In this document: piece by piece, positions 1 through 10,088 of the stretch | Layout: every line of letters begins with the position of its first letter | Position numbering within the stretch: position 1 is the first letter of the stretch | Assembly: GCF_025698545.1 (NCBI RefSeq) | Contig: NC_068569.1 | Span: forward strand, 16,368,001-16,432,000 | DNA length: 64,000 nt | Direction: 5' to 3' | DNA from: Gossypium raimondii | Taxonomy: Eukaryota; Streptophyta; Magnoliopsida; Malvales; Malvaceae | Notes under the pieces: generated by a model | What the model was told of the DNA's origin: nothing | What the model saw: only the letters and a program-made list of their open reading frames with translations | Databases searched by the model: none | Translations under genes and position numbers: made by a program

Positions 1-497
1 CGAGGCATTTAAATTAATTAAAAAGACAACTCCAAACCTCTTATTATATTGGTGGGATTTTATTATTTATTATTTTTATTGGTTTTCAGGTTTTGCAAAA
101 GAAAAGAACACCTAAACACAAACTAGATTATTAAATTTAATTATAAATTTACTTTCTAGAAACACAAAATTAGAAGTAAACAATACATTAAAGATTTAGG
201 TTTTTGAGGAATATTTTGAAGTTGATGTAAAATAATTTTCTAAATTTAGGAATATCAATTTTATTATTTTATTGATTCATGTTGCCGTGGCTTATTTTAT
301 CCTCCATGTTTAATACATTATCATACATCTAGATGCGTAAGCACAAATCATCAGAGCCCTTCAATTAAGGAAGTTATTACATAACCATAGGATCCACCTA
401 TGAGATTGATTAGAAAAGCAACATAAATTATCATTATTTCACAGTATGGACATATATGATAATACTTGGGAGAAATATAGTACTACTTGCCGTAAAC
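1..497. other. AT-rich non-coding DNA downstream of the CEP-type gene
   Basis: No coding frame is supportable here. The part nearest the gene on the minus strand probably holds its 3' UTR and polyadenylation region. The rest is A/T-rich sequence without a recognised repeat. Confidence 0.5.
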
Positions 498-800
498 CTA
501 GTTATTATCATCACCGGCATGTCCAGTAGAGTGACCCGCGCCGGGACTGTGACCGCGAGGCGTGGGATAGACATCATTAGTACCATATGCAGCGTTGACA
601 TTGTCGGCCGGGGCGTCCTCTAAAATGTCACGATTGAAGCTTCTCTTATGGCCGCTTGTCATCACCTTTGTTACGTAGTTTCCGGACTCAGCCAAATTTT
701 CTGCTTTTGAAATCTTAATCCCTTCACTAATTGCAAATCCATAAGAAAATAATAACCAAAGTACAAGGGCAGCAGCTAAAATAAGGTTGTTTTGGGCCAT
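498..800 (-). CDS. CEP-family (C-terminally encoded peptide) precursor
   Basis: A single-exon 100-residue precursor of a probable secreted signalling peptide. Residues 1 to about 24 form a hydrophobic signal peptide (MAQNNLILAAALVLWLLFSY followed by GFA). A variable linker follows, and a conserved block sits near the C-terminus, DVYPTPRGHSPGAGH at about residues 76-90, before a short tail STGHAGDDNN. The block fits the CEP pattern (x-x-P-T-x-x-G-x-S-P-G-x-G-H). Known CEPs are about 15 residues, hydroxyproline-modified, and act through leucine-rich-repeat receptor kinases in root growth and nitrogen-demand signalling. The usual P-G pair is R-G here and the usual F-R is V-Y, so it resembles the divergent CEP group. 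A PIP-type peptide is the alternative, but the P-T...S-P-G-x-G-H spacing favours CEP. The start is the only ATG before the signal peptide, and a TATA box lies about 130 bp upstream. No neighbouring copy was found. Confidence 0.8.
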   Translation of the reverse strand: MAQNNLILAAALVLWLLFSYGFAISEGIKISKAENLAESGNYVTKVMTSGHKRSFNRDILEDAPADNVNAAYGTNDVYPTPRGHSPGAGHSTGHAGDDNN

Positions 801-925
801 TGGGGTGAGTGAAAACTAAGAATGGATAAGAAAATTCTAAGAGGAAAAATCAAAGTGAATAAGGAATTGTTATACTAGAGCGATGACTAATGATGAGAGG
901 TGCCCTTAAAGCTTTTGCCTCATTG

Positions 926-938
926 GGTATTTATAGAC
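926..938 (-). promoter_or_regulatory. TATA box of the CEP-type gene
   Basis: On the minus strand the sequence reads GTCTATAAATACC, about 130 bp upstream of the ATG at 800. This is a normal position and form for a plant TATA box. Confidence 0.6.
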
Positions 939-939
939 T

Positions 940-2580
940 AACAAATCCGGCGTATGCTGGTGTTGATTATCAACTAGTCAACGTTAAACGTTTACAATGG
1001 CTGCTACCGAATGGAGTCTTATGGGTTATTATGATCTCTGTCTCTGTCCCCCTTTGGCTAATTTCTTCGAAAGGACAGGCTCAGTGGTGTGCTAGCTGTA
1101 CCTATACTGCTATTTCTGCATGTCCCATGCAATTATATTTTGGAATTGGAACATAAATTACATGGAATATGGTGGAAGAAACTTGCACGCATTTACTATC
1201 TGAATGAGACTTTTCTGGTATAAAACCAACATATATACACACACTTGTCTTTCTTTTAATTTGCTCCTTCAATCTGCCTTCAATAAGTTCTTGGAATTAC
1301 TGTTCATGCATCACAAGTTGGAATAATGCATGCGTCTAATTTCATTGTTCATTCACTGAAAAAAAAAAGGAAATTCCTCATGAAAGCACTACTGCTACAG
1401 CCAAGCCGCCTTTTAATTTTCATTTCAACTAGAAGTTTTAAAACAAGTATACGTTCATGATTTTTAAGCTTTCTGCAAGTATCCTAATCTGCTGTATTAA
1501 TTAACTTCCAAGTTCAATTCTTTCTGCAGTTACTCAGGAATCAATGGCCATAACAAAAGCATACAAGAGACTAACATTTAAAAAAGAAATTAGTATCAAA
1601 ATCGATACCAAGTTTTGTTTTGTTTTCCAAAGAACATAAAGTGGTGAATCATTATCTAAGTGTCTTTCAAAGTTTCTCGTGTCCTTCAAACAATAGATGC
1701 CGGCCTTTAAAGTTTCAAACAATCACTTCATACCTTGTTTGACTTAAGTATTGGCAGCTCAACATTAGATGGTCGAAGTACCAAGTATTATTCTTTTTTT
1801 TTCTACTGCAATACACGAATATATAAATATATTTACTTTGCAGTCTCTACTATTTTAGAGTTAACCATGGTTGCGTGACAAGCTAGGGCAGGCAATTTCG
1901 TACAATTGGGTCGGTTATTATGATAAGAATCAAAGAAGGATTTTGTGGGGCACTGCCGACCGGAAAATCTTCTTCCATGTTAACTTCAAATTGTAATACT
2001 ACTGGCTAGGTTTTACTGTACCCAGCACTAAAGTTGGCCAGGAAAAACCCGCGCCAATTAATTTTCTCTGAGCTAGAACCGCCCTATTGAAGTTAACTTA
2101 TTGCCTTGTTATTGCTCTTCTTCCATTTTAAAGCGTCACGAAACTGTAAATAAAGTTGCAATTAGGCTTTTGCAATATCAGGCAAAAGCTGACAGCAAAG
2201 GCCAACAAAAGCCAAATTATCCAGAATAGAATAGATAGACATATGTCAAAGATTCGAAGGACTACAGTTTATACAAAAGAATATATATATCCATTTTCTA
2301 GCACATTTCCTCTTATGCCAAGTCTAAAAGGAAAATGCTTTTTGATTGTTTTAATCTGGATAGTCTGAACCGACACAAATTCTAAGCCACTATGGCAGTG
2401 GGGTTAAGCTTGATATATTCTGATTATTGTTATTAATTAAGGATGACCAAATCATGGTTAAAGTATTAAAATGAAGATCTGCTGACAATATTTAGTGACA
2501 ATGTTGGGCATTACTAAAAGTGCTAGTGATGGTGACCCAGTGCGCACTGCATTTTCAAAGCTTTTTTACCAGTAAAAGAA
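940..2580. other. Intergenic DNA, no gene recognised
   Basis: Short frames at 890-1156, 1534-1722 and 2156-2368 have no recognisable domain, signal peptide or splice context and look like chance. The part next to the CEP-type gene is its promoter. Nothing else was recognised. Confidence 0.5.
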
Positions 2581-2909
2581 AGGTGCACAAGGGTTGAAGC
2601 CCCACGGAGATCCAAGAGGACCCGTAGATGTAAGTTTCCATTGGCGTATCAAATCTATATTTCCTGGAATGAATGATGTTGAAGTCAATTAGTCAAATGA
2701 ATGTAATGATGTTGTATAGGGTGTTCCACTTGTTTAGTGTTGAGAATTGAAGGGAAGGATTGTCCGGTTGATATACAGCCTGGTTGGCTCCTGGAGTCGA
2801 GGAACTTCTTTTACCATCCAACGACACACGGTTGGATCTGGGAGAAATGGGCTCCGTTGGTCGCAAATTATGATCATAGCAATGAACATGCGGTGGCGAA
2901 TTAAGGTTG
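2580..2909 (+). other. Possible decayed exon pair, family not recognised
   Basis: A donor-like site (GATGTAAGTTT) at about 2627-2637 and an acceptor-like site (TGTATAG/GG) at about 2713-2721 bound a short intron-like stretch. Downstream, one frame stays open to the TAA near 2909 and reads, in part, PGWLLESRNFFYHPTTHGW and WEKWAPLVANYDHSNEHAV. It is rich in W, H and Y and looks more protein-like than its surroundings. No ATG or upstream exons can be supported and the family is not recognised. It may be a gene fragment left by a transposon or an old pseudogene. Coding potential is doubtful. Confidence 0.2.
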
Positions 2910-3182
2910 GAAAGAGGTGAGCATTTTTCCTTAATTCGTCAAATCATAGCCTCTGAACATACGCAGAATCCTGTATAAGTCAAAAGGAATCTAGGAATCT
3001 TCGAAGCAGGCTTTGATGACTATGCTACTTAAAGGGCTTAGTGGATAGAGATCATCACGAGGAATGGATGGAATTATAAAGCACTGACGCTTTTGATAAG
3101 ATGAAAAGTCTTTAATTTTAATTAATTGGATTTTTTAAAGTTTGATATGTTTTTTTATATAATATTAGGGTGAGGGATGCGA

Positions 3183-3640
3183 ATAGAGGTGCTCATAGGT
3201 TGGGTCTAAGTATGAATTATTTGTTCACGCCTGGCTCGGTCCGAAATTTGGACCTAAAATGTCCGCCGATATTTGTAAAAGATTAACCTAAACTCATTTT
3301 AGGTTCGCCATATTATTTTTATTTTTTTTAAATATTTGTATTGTTTTATTTTAATATTTAATAATTTTTTATATAATCATCTTAACATTATTTTAATGTT
3401 TACGTTAGAGTAGTATTACATATTTAGTATAGGTTTATTTTTTTAATGTGTTCTAAATTACATAATATAAAGTATTATGAGCTTAAAACGGGTCGAGCTA
3501 GGCCGAACTCGGGTCTTAAATGTTCAAATTCGAGCTCAACACATATTTTAAACGGGTTTAATTTTTTTGGTCAAATCCTCTCAAATTTAAGGCAAACCTT
3601 TAGACCCGGGGGTAACTCATCCCATAAACAGGTCTAAATG
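3183..3640. repeat. Degenerate copy of a TIR element (TAGAGGTGCTCAT end)
   Basis: The left end TAGAGGTGCTCATAGGTTGGGTC closely resembles the terminus of the intact MITE at 8613-9053. The interior carries the same style of GGGTCGAGCTAGGCC-like blocks. The right end is not a clean inverted copy, and no target duplication was seen, so the boundary is approximate. Confidence 0.4.
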
Positions 3641-3859
3641 ATAATAATAAGGTTCGAACTCATGTTAAATGGGTGTCTGACAAAAATTTTAATCAAAACT
3701 TCATTTGAATCAAGATTGATACTTCTCCAATAATTTAATTTTTGTTTTGGAGTGGAGGATAGAAAATTAACTTTTTCATACAAAATTATCCTTCTCTTTT
3801 ATTTGATAAAAAAACTGGAGTAAGTTGTTTGTAAAGTTTGTTATTCTACCATCTACTAT

Positions 3860-5065
3860 TAGGGGTGAGCATTCGATCGAATCGAATCAAAAATTTTCGA
3901 GTTAATCGAGTTTTCGAATCTCATTTTATCATCCTAACTTTATTTGAAGTTTTCTCGAATCGAGTCGAGTGAGATGGAATTCGAATTGAATCGAATCGAA
4001 TATATTTGTTCGAGTTAAATTTTAAAAAATAATTTTGGGTCATTATAACCATTGTCACCCATCGTAATAAAATTTGCCCAACTTAATCAATTTTTTTATT
4101 AACTTTCATTACCTCATGATTTATTTATTAATTTTTATATACTGGTTAGCTTATTTGTTTATTTAGTTGTTTCAATTATCTTCGAATATTCTTGTCACTA
4201 TGTATTTTGGAATTAAAAATATATTAAATATAAAAATATGATTTTTAATAAAAGTTATTTTAAAAATAAAATGTGAAATTGATACCAATATAAAATTTTA
4301 ACACGAATATTTTATGGCATAATTAAGAATTCAATTTTAATATAAATATTCAATATGACTAAACAATTCAATAATATAAATAATATAAAATGTGAAATTT
4401 AATTTAATAATATAAATATTATATATAAATAAAATTATTACTATTTATTTTTAGTGATTTTTTTTGGATAATTTTGATTTTTTTATTTGAGAGTAAAGGG
4501 TGAGAAGTAAAAGCTTAGGGGAAAAATAAAAAGTTTTGGAGAATAAAAGTTTGAGGGAAAGTAAATAGGGAGAGTAAAATTTTGGAGGGAAAATAATAAT
4601 AAAAAATTAGATGGGGGAGGGTTTGGGGTAGATGGGAGGTGAGATGGGAAGAGAATAAAAGTTTTAGGGGAAAAGTGGGAGGGAGTAAAAATTTTGGGGG
4701 AAAATAAAAGGTTTTGAGGGTTTTTGGGAGTAAAATTTTGAGCAAAAGTAAATGGAAGAGTAAAATTTTGGTGGGAAATGAATTTTGGGTAGATTGGGAG
4801 GGGAGGGGAGTAAAAGTTTTGGGGGGAAAGTGGGAAGGAGTAAAAGTTTTGAGGGAAAAGTAAAAAAGTTTGGGAGTTTAGGGTAAAAATGTAAAATATT
4901 ATAGTTTGATATTCGAATTATTCGAATTATTCGAGTTATACGAATTCGAAAATTCAACTCGATTCGAACTCGAAATTCGAAAAAAAAATTCGAGTTGATT
5001 CGAATAACTCGAAATTCAAATTTTTTTTCGATTTTTTCGAGTCGAATCGAGTTTTGCTCACCACT
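3860..5065. repeat. 1.2 kb non-autonomous TIR element with 9 bp target duplication
   Basis: The left end is TAGGGGTGAGC and the right end is GCTCACCACT, which are near-perfect inverted termini. They are flanked by the direct repeat ATCTACTAT at 3851-3859 and 5066-5074. Subterminal DNA is made of TCGAATCGAATCGAG-like repeats on both sides, and the centre is AT-rich with G-rich purine tracts. The 9 bp duplication suggests mobilisation by a Mutator-type transposase. Open frames read from it (4515-4745, 4664-5146) are low-complexity chance frames. A rearranged relative lies at 61087-62702 and a degraded one at about 30046-30700. Confidence 0.8.
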
Positions 5066-5880
5066 ATCTACTATGTGATCCGCTTCAATTTTTTTTTTCA
5101 GTCTATAGAGGCAATGTTTGCTCTGTTCACAATTGCACCGGTTCACAGAATGTTAGAATCGTATCATGCACAATTTTAAACCAAACAATTTAATCATTTT
5201 CATACTCAGAACACCATTGCAATTGCTTCCTCTGTCGCAGGGTTAGTTAGGGGTGGTTTGCAGGCACGACCCTCTCTTAAAATGATTTTTCTTATTTAGG
5301 AATTTTAAAACTTTTAAAATTTTAAATTAGGACTTTTAAAACTTTTAAAATTTTAAATTAATAATGATAAAGGGAAATTTACCAATATAAGCCCTTTTTT
5401 TGAAAATTACCGAAATAGACCCATTATTTAATTATTTACCGGAATGGTCTATTTTCCAGCAAATCGCGTCCACGTCAGTACGATGTCAGGGGACGCAAGA
5501 CAAATCGCAGCCACATCAGCGCGCTATGCTGACATGGCAACAAATCGCTCCCTCTAGGACGCGCTTTGGTGCCACGTCAGCAAAACATGCTGACGTGGCC
5601 GTGATTTGTCCCGCGCATGAACAATGCTGCAACGGTAAAAAATTTGACCGTTGCCCCCCAACCGTAAAAAAAAACTATAAATACCCCACCCTTTTTTTTT
5701 CACAAACTAATCCTCTCTCAAATTTCCTCTCAAATTCATTCAAAATTTCTCTCAAATCTATATTTAATTTCAATTTACTCTCAAGTTCTTCTTAAATTTC
5801 TCTTAAATCTCTATTTTTAAATAATTTTTAAAAAAATTATTTTTTAAAATTTTTTTATACTGTAAAATTTTGTACGATTT

Positions 5881-7275
5881 CAGCAATAGCCAGAGAATTG
5901 ACTCGTCTTGATAATCATCACATATCGGTGGAACAAATGAAAATGATAAGCTTTAAATATAATTTTTAAATATTATTTAAGAATTTTTTATTTATGCATT
6001 TTTAGATAATTATTAATTTATTATTTGTTATAAAAGTCTGTAGATCGGGTGTTGGAATGCAATATCCGGAATATGCATGCTCCTCCATCACCGTTGGTAG
6101 AGAACTACCTGCGGGAAGTGGGTTTTTGACACGTGGCGACGGTAGGCCGGGGATGCAAGGTGGACCCGAAACTAATTAGTGCGTTGATCGAGAGGTGGAG
6201 ACCCGAGACGCACACATTCCATCTTCCATGTGGAGAGTGCACTATCACTCTAGAAGATGTCAGTCTACAATTGGGATTGCCGGTGGACGGGTATCCAGTC
6301 ACCGGTTCTGCCCAATCTAGCGATTGGGGGCGGTGTGCTACGAGTTTTTGGGCGCTATTCCGGAGAAAATGGAGGGAGGTAAGATCGAGATGGGCTGGTT
6401 ACGTGACACATTCCCTGATCCGGATGAAGATTCAACCGAAATTAAAAGAATCTAATATGCTCAGGCATACATTCTTCAATTAATTGGAGGTTATCTGATG
6501 CCCGACACGTCACGGAGCCTCGTACATCTAAGATGGCTGCTGAAACCCGTTGATTTTATAGCAGCTGGTGAATTGAGTTGGGGGTCTGCCGTCTTGGCAA
6601 CGTTATATCGGGAGATGTACGGGGCGACGATACCGAGGAGAGTGAAAATCGGAGGTTGCCTGTCACTACTGCAGTCATGGGCACGGTTTCGCTTTCTATT
6701 TATACGTCCTCGAGTGGACCACCCATATACATTCCCACTCATAACGAGGTAAATTTTATATTAGATTTTACAATTATTATGTAGATTTTTAAAAATAAAA
6801 GTATGCTAAAAATTTATTTAATTAGGTGGAACCATTCGGCAAGTCATGCTTGATTACCTACCTCTCTTGAAGATATACGGCTTCTATTGGACCAACGATC
6901 GGAAGCACAAGTAAGTATTAAATAAAATAGATATTTCCATACATTCGCTAGTCGATTGGTATTTAGTATTTAGTATTTAGTATTTAGTATTATGTATATA
7001 ACTAATATTTCTATCATGTTCATATAGTTTCAATGGACACCATACGAGGATCCGGCAATTCGGGTAATAATTCTGAAACAGTTCTTACAAAACCCACAAG
7101 CTTGGCATGTGAAAGTCGTGTTGATCAACTACGCAACCGTTGAGCCGTACCAGTCAGACAGAGTGCTACGACAGTTTGGATGTAGACAACCAATTCCGGT
7201 GGATCCTGAGGTATTTGACGATCAACACAAAGTCAACCTTCGGCAATTGAATACGGATTGGCCGAGATACTGGTC
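5881..7275 (+). pseudogene. Plant mobile domain (PMD, aminotransferase-like) gene, decayed
   Basis: Exon-like pieces encode a PMD protein (the family annotated as serine/threonine phosphatase 7 long form homologues), a known partner gene of some Mutator-like elements. Recognisable blocks are RVLECNIRNMHAPPSPLVEN (from about 6049), [20 protein letters not shown] (about 6157), [20 protein letters not shown] (about 6244), HLRWLLKPVDFIAAGELSWG (about 6520), SLLQSWARFRFLFIRPRVDH (about 6664) and INYATVEPYQSDRVLRQFGC (about 7121). It is broken: a TGA replaces a likely Trp just before HVATVGRG at about 6128, a frameshift and a TAA lie in 6310-6460, and the 3' part is missing because the frame runs into transposase sequence at about 7275. 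Not functional. Confidence 0.85.
6961..6991. repeat. (ATTTAGT)4 microsatellite
   Basis: Four perfect 7 bp units inside an intron-like gap of the PMD pseudogene. Confidence 0.9.
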
Positions 7276-9378
7276 CGCAGTATGGAAATGCGTCTTAGCA
7301 TTACTTAAAGGTCCAAAACAAGCGTTTGAACACTTGGCATCCACGTAGCAATCGGCCGTTGTAGTACGCATGTTCCGTTTCAAGGTCTGTGATGGCACTT
7401 GGGACGTATCTCTCTAGCACCTGACACCACTGCCATATTTCATTATATGAGGCGTCCCACCCACTATGCATATTCTCCAACGCCTTTTGCTTAGCTATAT
7501 AAGCCTTGCAGTAAGAGGGCGTGTACCCCATTTGGCTACGAATATTGGCAATTAATACCGGCACTGAAGTCTTGGGATCTGCTTTAACCGTGGGCAGTAT
7601 CAAGCTAGCTAACATAGCTGAATCCATCTTGGGATGATCTTGTGAAACACCTATAAACCGAGTACATTAAATAATGCAATATTGCATAATAAAAGTATTA
7701 TTTAAAAACCGTTAATACTGTACCTGCAGCACATGTATGTGGACCTTTGTACTTTTTAATCTCCCACAACCCTGTCCTTTTCCTTAACGAGGCGTAGATT
7801 TTCCATGAACAGGTGCTGTATTGGACCGCACACTTCGCCTCAAACTTATCAGATTTGGATTTAACGACATGGTAGTTAACGCCGTTTTTGATGCTATGTT
7901 GTTTCAAAGCACCAATAAAACTATCATTGTTGGTAAACTAATTACCAACTTCAAGTTCACCGAAATCTACCCCCCGAACTTGTACGATCGCGCAACCGGT
8001 GTGGTAGATCTGGAAACTCTAACGCATCATCTATTGACAGATTGACATTATGCATGTGGGCTGGAGGTGAGTATGCTCTGAATCGTAGATTTTCTTCTTC
8101 ATCTGAACTCATTTCAGCATCTTTAGGTTCTGTTGGAATAGGCTCCGGTTCAAAAAATAAGCCAACTTCTGCACCATCGGGCCCGGGATCTCGAGGTGGA
8201 TCCACATCGAAGTCATCTTCTAACCCACAATCATCGGCAGCGTACGAGGTCCCCTCACCGGTTGACGTCGTAGGGAGTACATCATCCCTTCTTCTGGGAT
8301 TTCATAACGTCCCCAATTGGATGTAGATTGCCAACCACTAGAACTTGATGCCATTCCCTAGTACGTATTTCCAGCATCAAACATCGAGCCACCGACGTAC
8401 ATGTCCCATCCACAGACAGAGTGTCTTGCGGGGGATGTGGATTCAACACCGCTACCAAACATGGGTTGTTCCGTGTTTTGTAACCCGCCAACCGAATGTC
8501 GGCCAGGGGTCCTGTATACATCGCGAACACCGGTCGCAAGTACATCACTTGGCGATGTAAATTGTACATATAACTCAATATAAGGTACTCCACTAGCAAG
8601 ATGAGTCTGCACTAGAGGTGCTCATGGGCCGGATCGGGCCGGGTTCGGGCCGAGCCCATAAAATTTTTTTAGCTCGGCCCGAAATATGGGCCTGAAATTT
8701 TGCCTGTGCCCGCCCGAAAAAAATCATAAGCTTCAGGCACCTACATTAACCCATTTTAATAAATACCAAAATTTATTTTAAAATTTAAAAATATTTTAAA
8801 ATATTTTAAAATTAAAAATATTTTAAAATTTAAAATAAAAAGTATTTTAAAATATTTTAAAATTAAAAAAATTTAAAATAAATATATTTATTATATCGGT
8901 TTGGTAGGGCAGTCAAAAAAGTGGTGCCCGAGGCCCAACCCACTTTCTAAACTGGCCTCGTTTTTTTGCCCAAGCCCATATTTTGGGCCTATATTTTTAC
9001 CTAAACCTTCCCATATTTCGGCCCGACGGGCCGCCTGGCCCATGAGCACCTCTAGTCTGCACCATTGCCTCCAAGCTACGAGCACCTTTTATGTCGAACG
9101 AGTCATATGTCACCGGATCAACAGAAGAACATAATCGGTACGTAATAGACAGAACTTTCATTGGCGTCGTTCCGAAAATTTTACGCCTAATTCTTTTACG
9201 AAGTTCTGTCAAATTTATGTTCGTTAAAACCAATCAGACTTGTATTCTCGACAAAAACACCATTCTCAGTGTGGCAAACCTCACCATCGTAGTAAATAAC
9301 AGCACTAATACGTTCACTCATAGTCGAAACTTTAACCTTCATAGCCTCTCTAAATTGTTTCTGCTGTGACTTATGCAT
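7276..9378 (-). pseudogene. MuDR-type transposase, N-terminal half only, decayed
   Basis: Read on minus from about 9378. First comes an N-terminal region (ISAVIYYDGEVCHTENGVF; then KVLSITYRLCSSVDPVTYDS after a frameshift near 9200). A linker follows that is interrupted by a MITE at 8613-9053, and then an acidic stretch (EPKDAEMSSDEEENLRFRAY). Next is the MuDR DNA-binding region (7698-7960: KQHSIKNGVNYHVV, CSWKIYASLRKRTGLWEIKK, HTC). After a putative intron (about 7643-7725) comes the segment before the catalytic core (7301-7627: LIANIRSQMGYTPSYCKAYI, GWDASYNEIWQWCQVLERYV, RLLRGCQVFKRLFWTFK). The DDE catalytic core is absent because sequence switches to the PMD gene at about 7275. In-frame stops also occur, for example GELEVGN-stop at about 7953. 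It cannot catalyse transposition. Confidence 0.85.
8613..9053. repeat. 441 bp MITE inside the transposase pseudogene, 9 bp TSD
   Basis: Termini AGAGGTGCTCATGGGCC and GGCCCATGAGCACCTCT are perfect inverted repeats, with one extra T at the left. The direct repeat AGTCTGCAC flanks both sides (8604-8612, 9054-9062). The insertion splits the transposase frame inside the codons for V-Q-T, so the host sequence can be aligned across it. GC-rich ends (GGGCCGAGCCC-like) enclose an AT-rich core of AAAATATTTTAAAAT units. Confidence 0.92.
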
Positions 9379-9424
9379 TTTGAGAACATTTTTTGCCTAA
9401 TTTATAACCTCAGCCCAAACATGC

Positions 9425-9798
9425 TACAGTAGCAAAAGAGCGTCCACGAGGGCGCGATTTCACAAATTCTTCTTAAATAGCATCCTGCTAGAAGCGATTT
9501 TATACTATTTGCTCCGAAACGTCAAAAAAAATTATTTATTCCATGACCTACTGTAGCAAAAGCGCGTCCACGAGGGTGCGATTTCACAAATTCTTCTTAA
9601 ATAGCATCCAGCTAGAAGCGATTTTATACTATTTCCTCAGAAATGTCAAAAAAAAATTATTTCTTCCATGACCTACTGTAGCAAAAGCGCGTCCAAGAGG
9701 GCGCAATTTCACAAATTCTTCTCAAATAGCATCTAGCTAGAAGCGATTTTATACTATTTGATCAGAAACGTCAACTCGAAATTATTTCTTCCAGGACC
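9425..9798. repeat. Three tandem ~124 bp subterminal repeats of the MULE
   Basis: The block beginning GTAGCAAAAG (9429, 9553, 9678) repeats three times with small changes. Each copy contains CGTCCACGAGGGCGCGATTTC-like and AGCTAGAAGCGATTTTATAC-like blocks. The spacing is 124-125 bp. Such subterminal repeats can be transposase-binding regions; that role is inference. Confidence 0.85.
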
Positions 9799-10088
9799 TA
9801 AAAATCCTAAAAATCCTGAACCCTAAACCCTAAAAGCCAAAAAAATTTAACGTGGGAAAAACGACAAAATCGCGTCCCCAGGAACGCGCTACGTGGCATG
9901 AAATCGTGGCCACATCAGCACGCTTTGCTGACGTGGCCGCGATTTGCTGGCGCGTCCCCTGACATCGCGGTGACGTGGATGTGATTTGCCGGAAAATGGA
10001 CCATTCCGGTAAATAATTAAGTAATGGGCCCATTTCGGTAATTTTTCAAAAAAAAGGGGCTTTTTTGTATAAATTGTCCAAAGATAAA

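Larger units (their letters stand above)
5372..10079. mobile_element. Mutator-like element (MULE), internally deleted, with long TIRs
   Basis: Inverted termini of about 170 bp or more match. The left reads inward from GGGAAATTTACC and contains TTACCGAAATAGACCCATTA and TTATTTACCGGAATGG. The reverse complement of the right end gives GGACAATTTATAC and matching blocks (TTACCGAAATGGGCCCATTA, TTATTTACCGGAATGG). Flanks are a 9 bp target duplication with one mismatch, AATGATAAA at 5363-5371 and AAAGATAAA at 10080-10088. GC-rich subterminal blocks (CCACGTCAGC, GCTGACGTGGC) occur on both sides. Inside lie a decayed plant-mobile-domain gene on plus and a decayed transposase on minus, converging at about 7275 where both are cut. 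The element cannot encode a complete transposase. Confidence 0.9.

Noticed and set aside
4515-5146. Overlapping frames of 76 and 160 residues on minus, rich in F, L, P and K
   Set aside because: They arise from purine-rich simple repeats and TCGAA repeats inside the TIR element at 3860-5065; composition is low-complexity and no domain is present.
5400-5795. 131-residue frame, and a similar one at 9830-10033 on the other strand
   Set aside because: The two share NYLPEWSIF-type text because they are the inverted TIRs of the MULE, not because they are genes.
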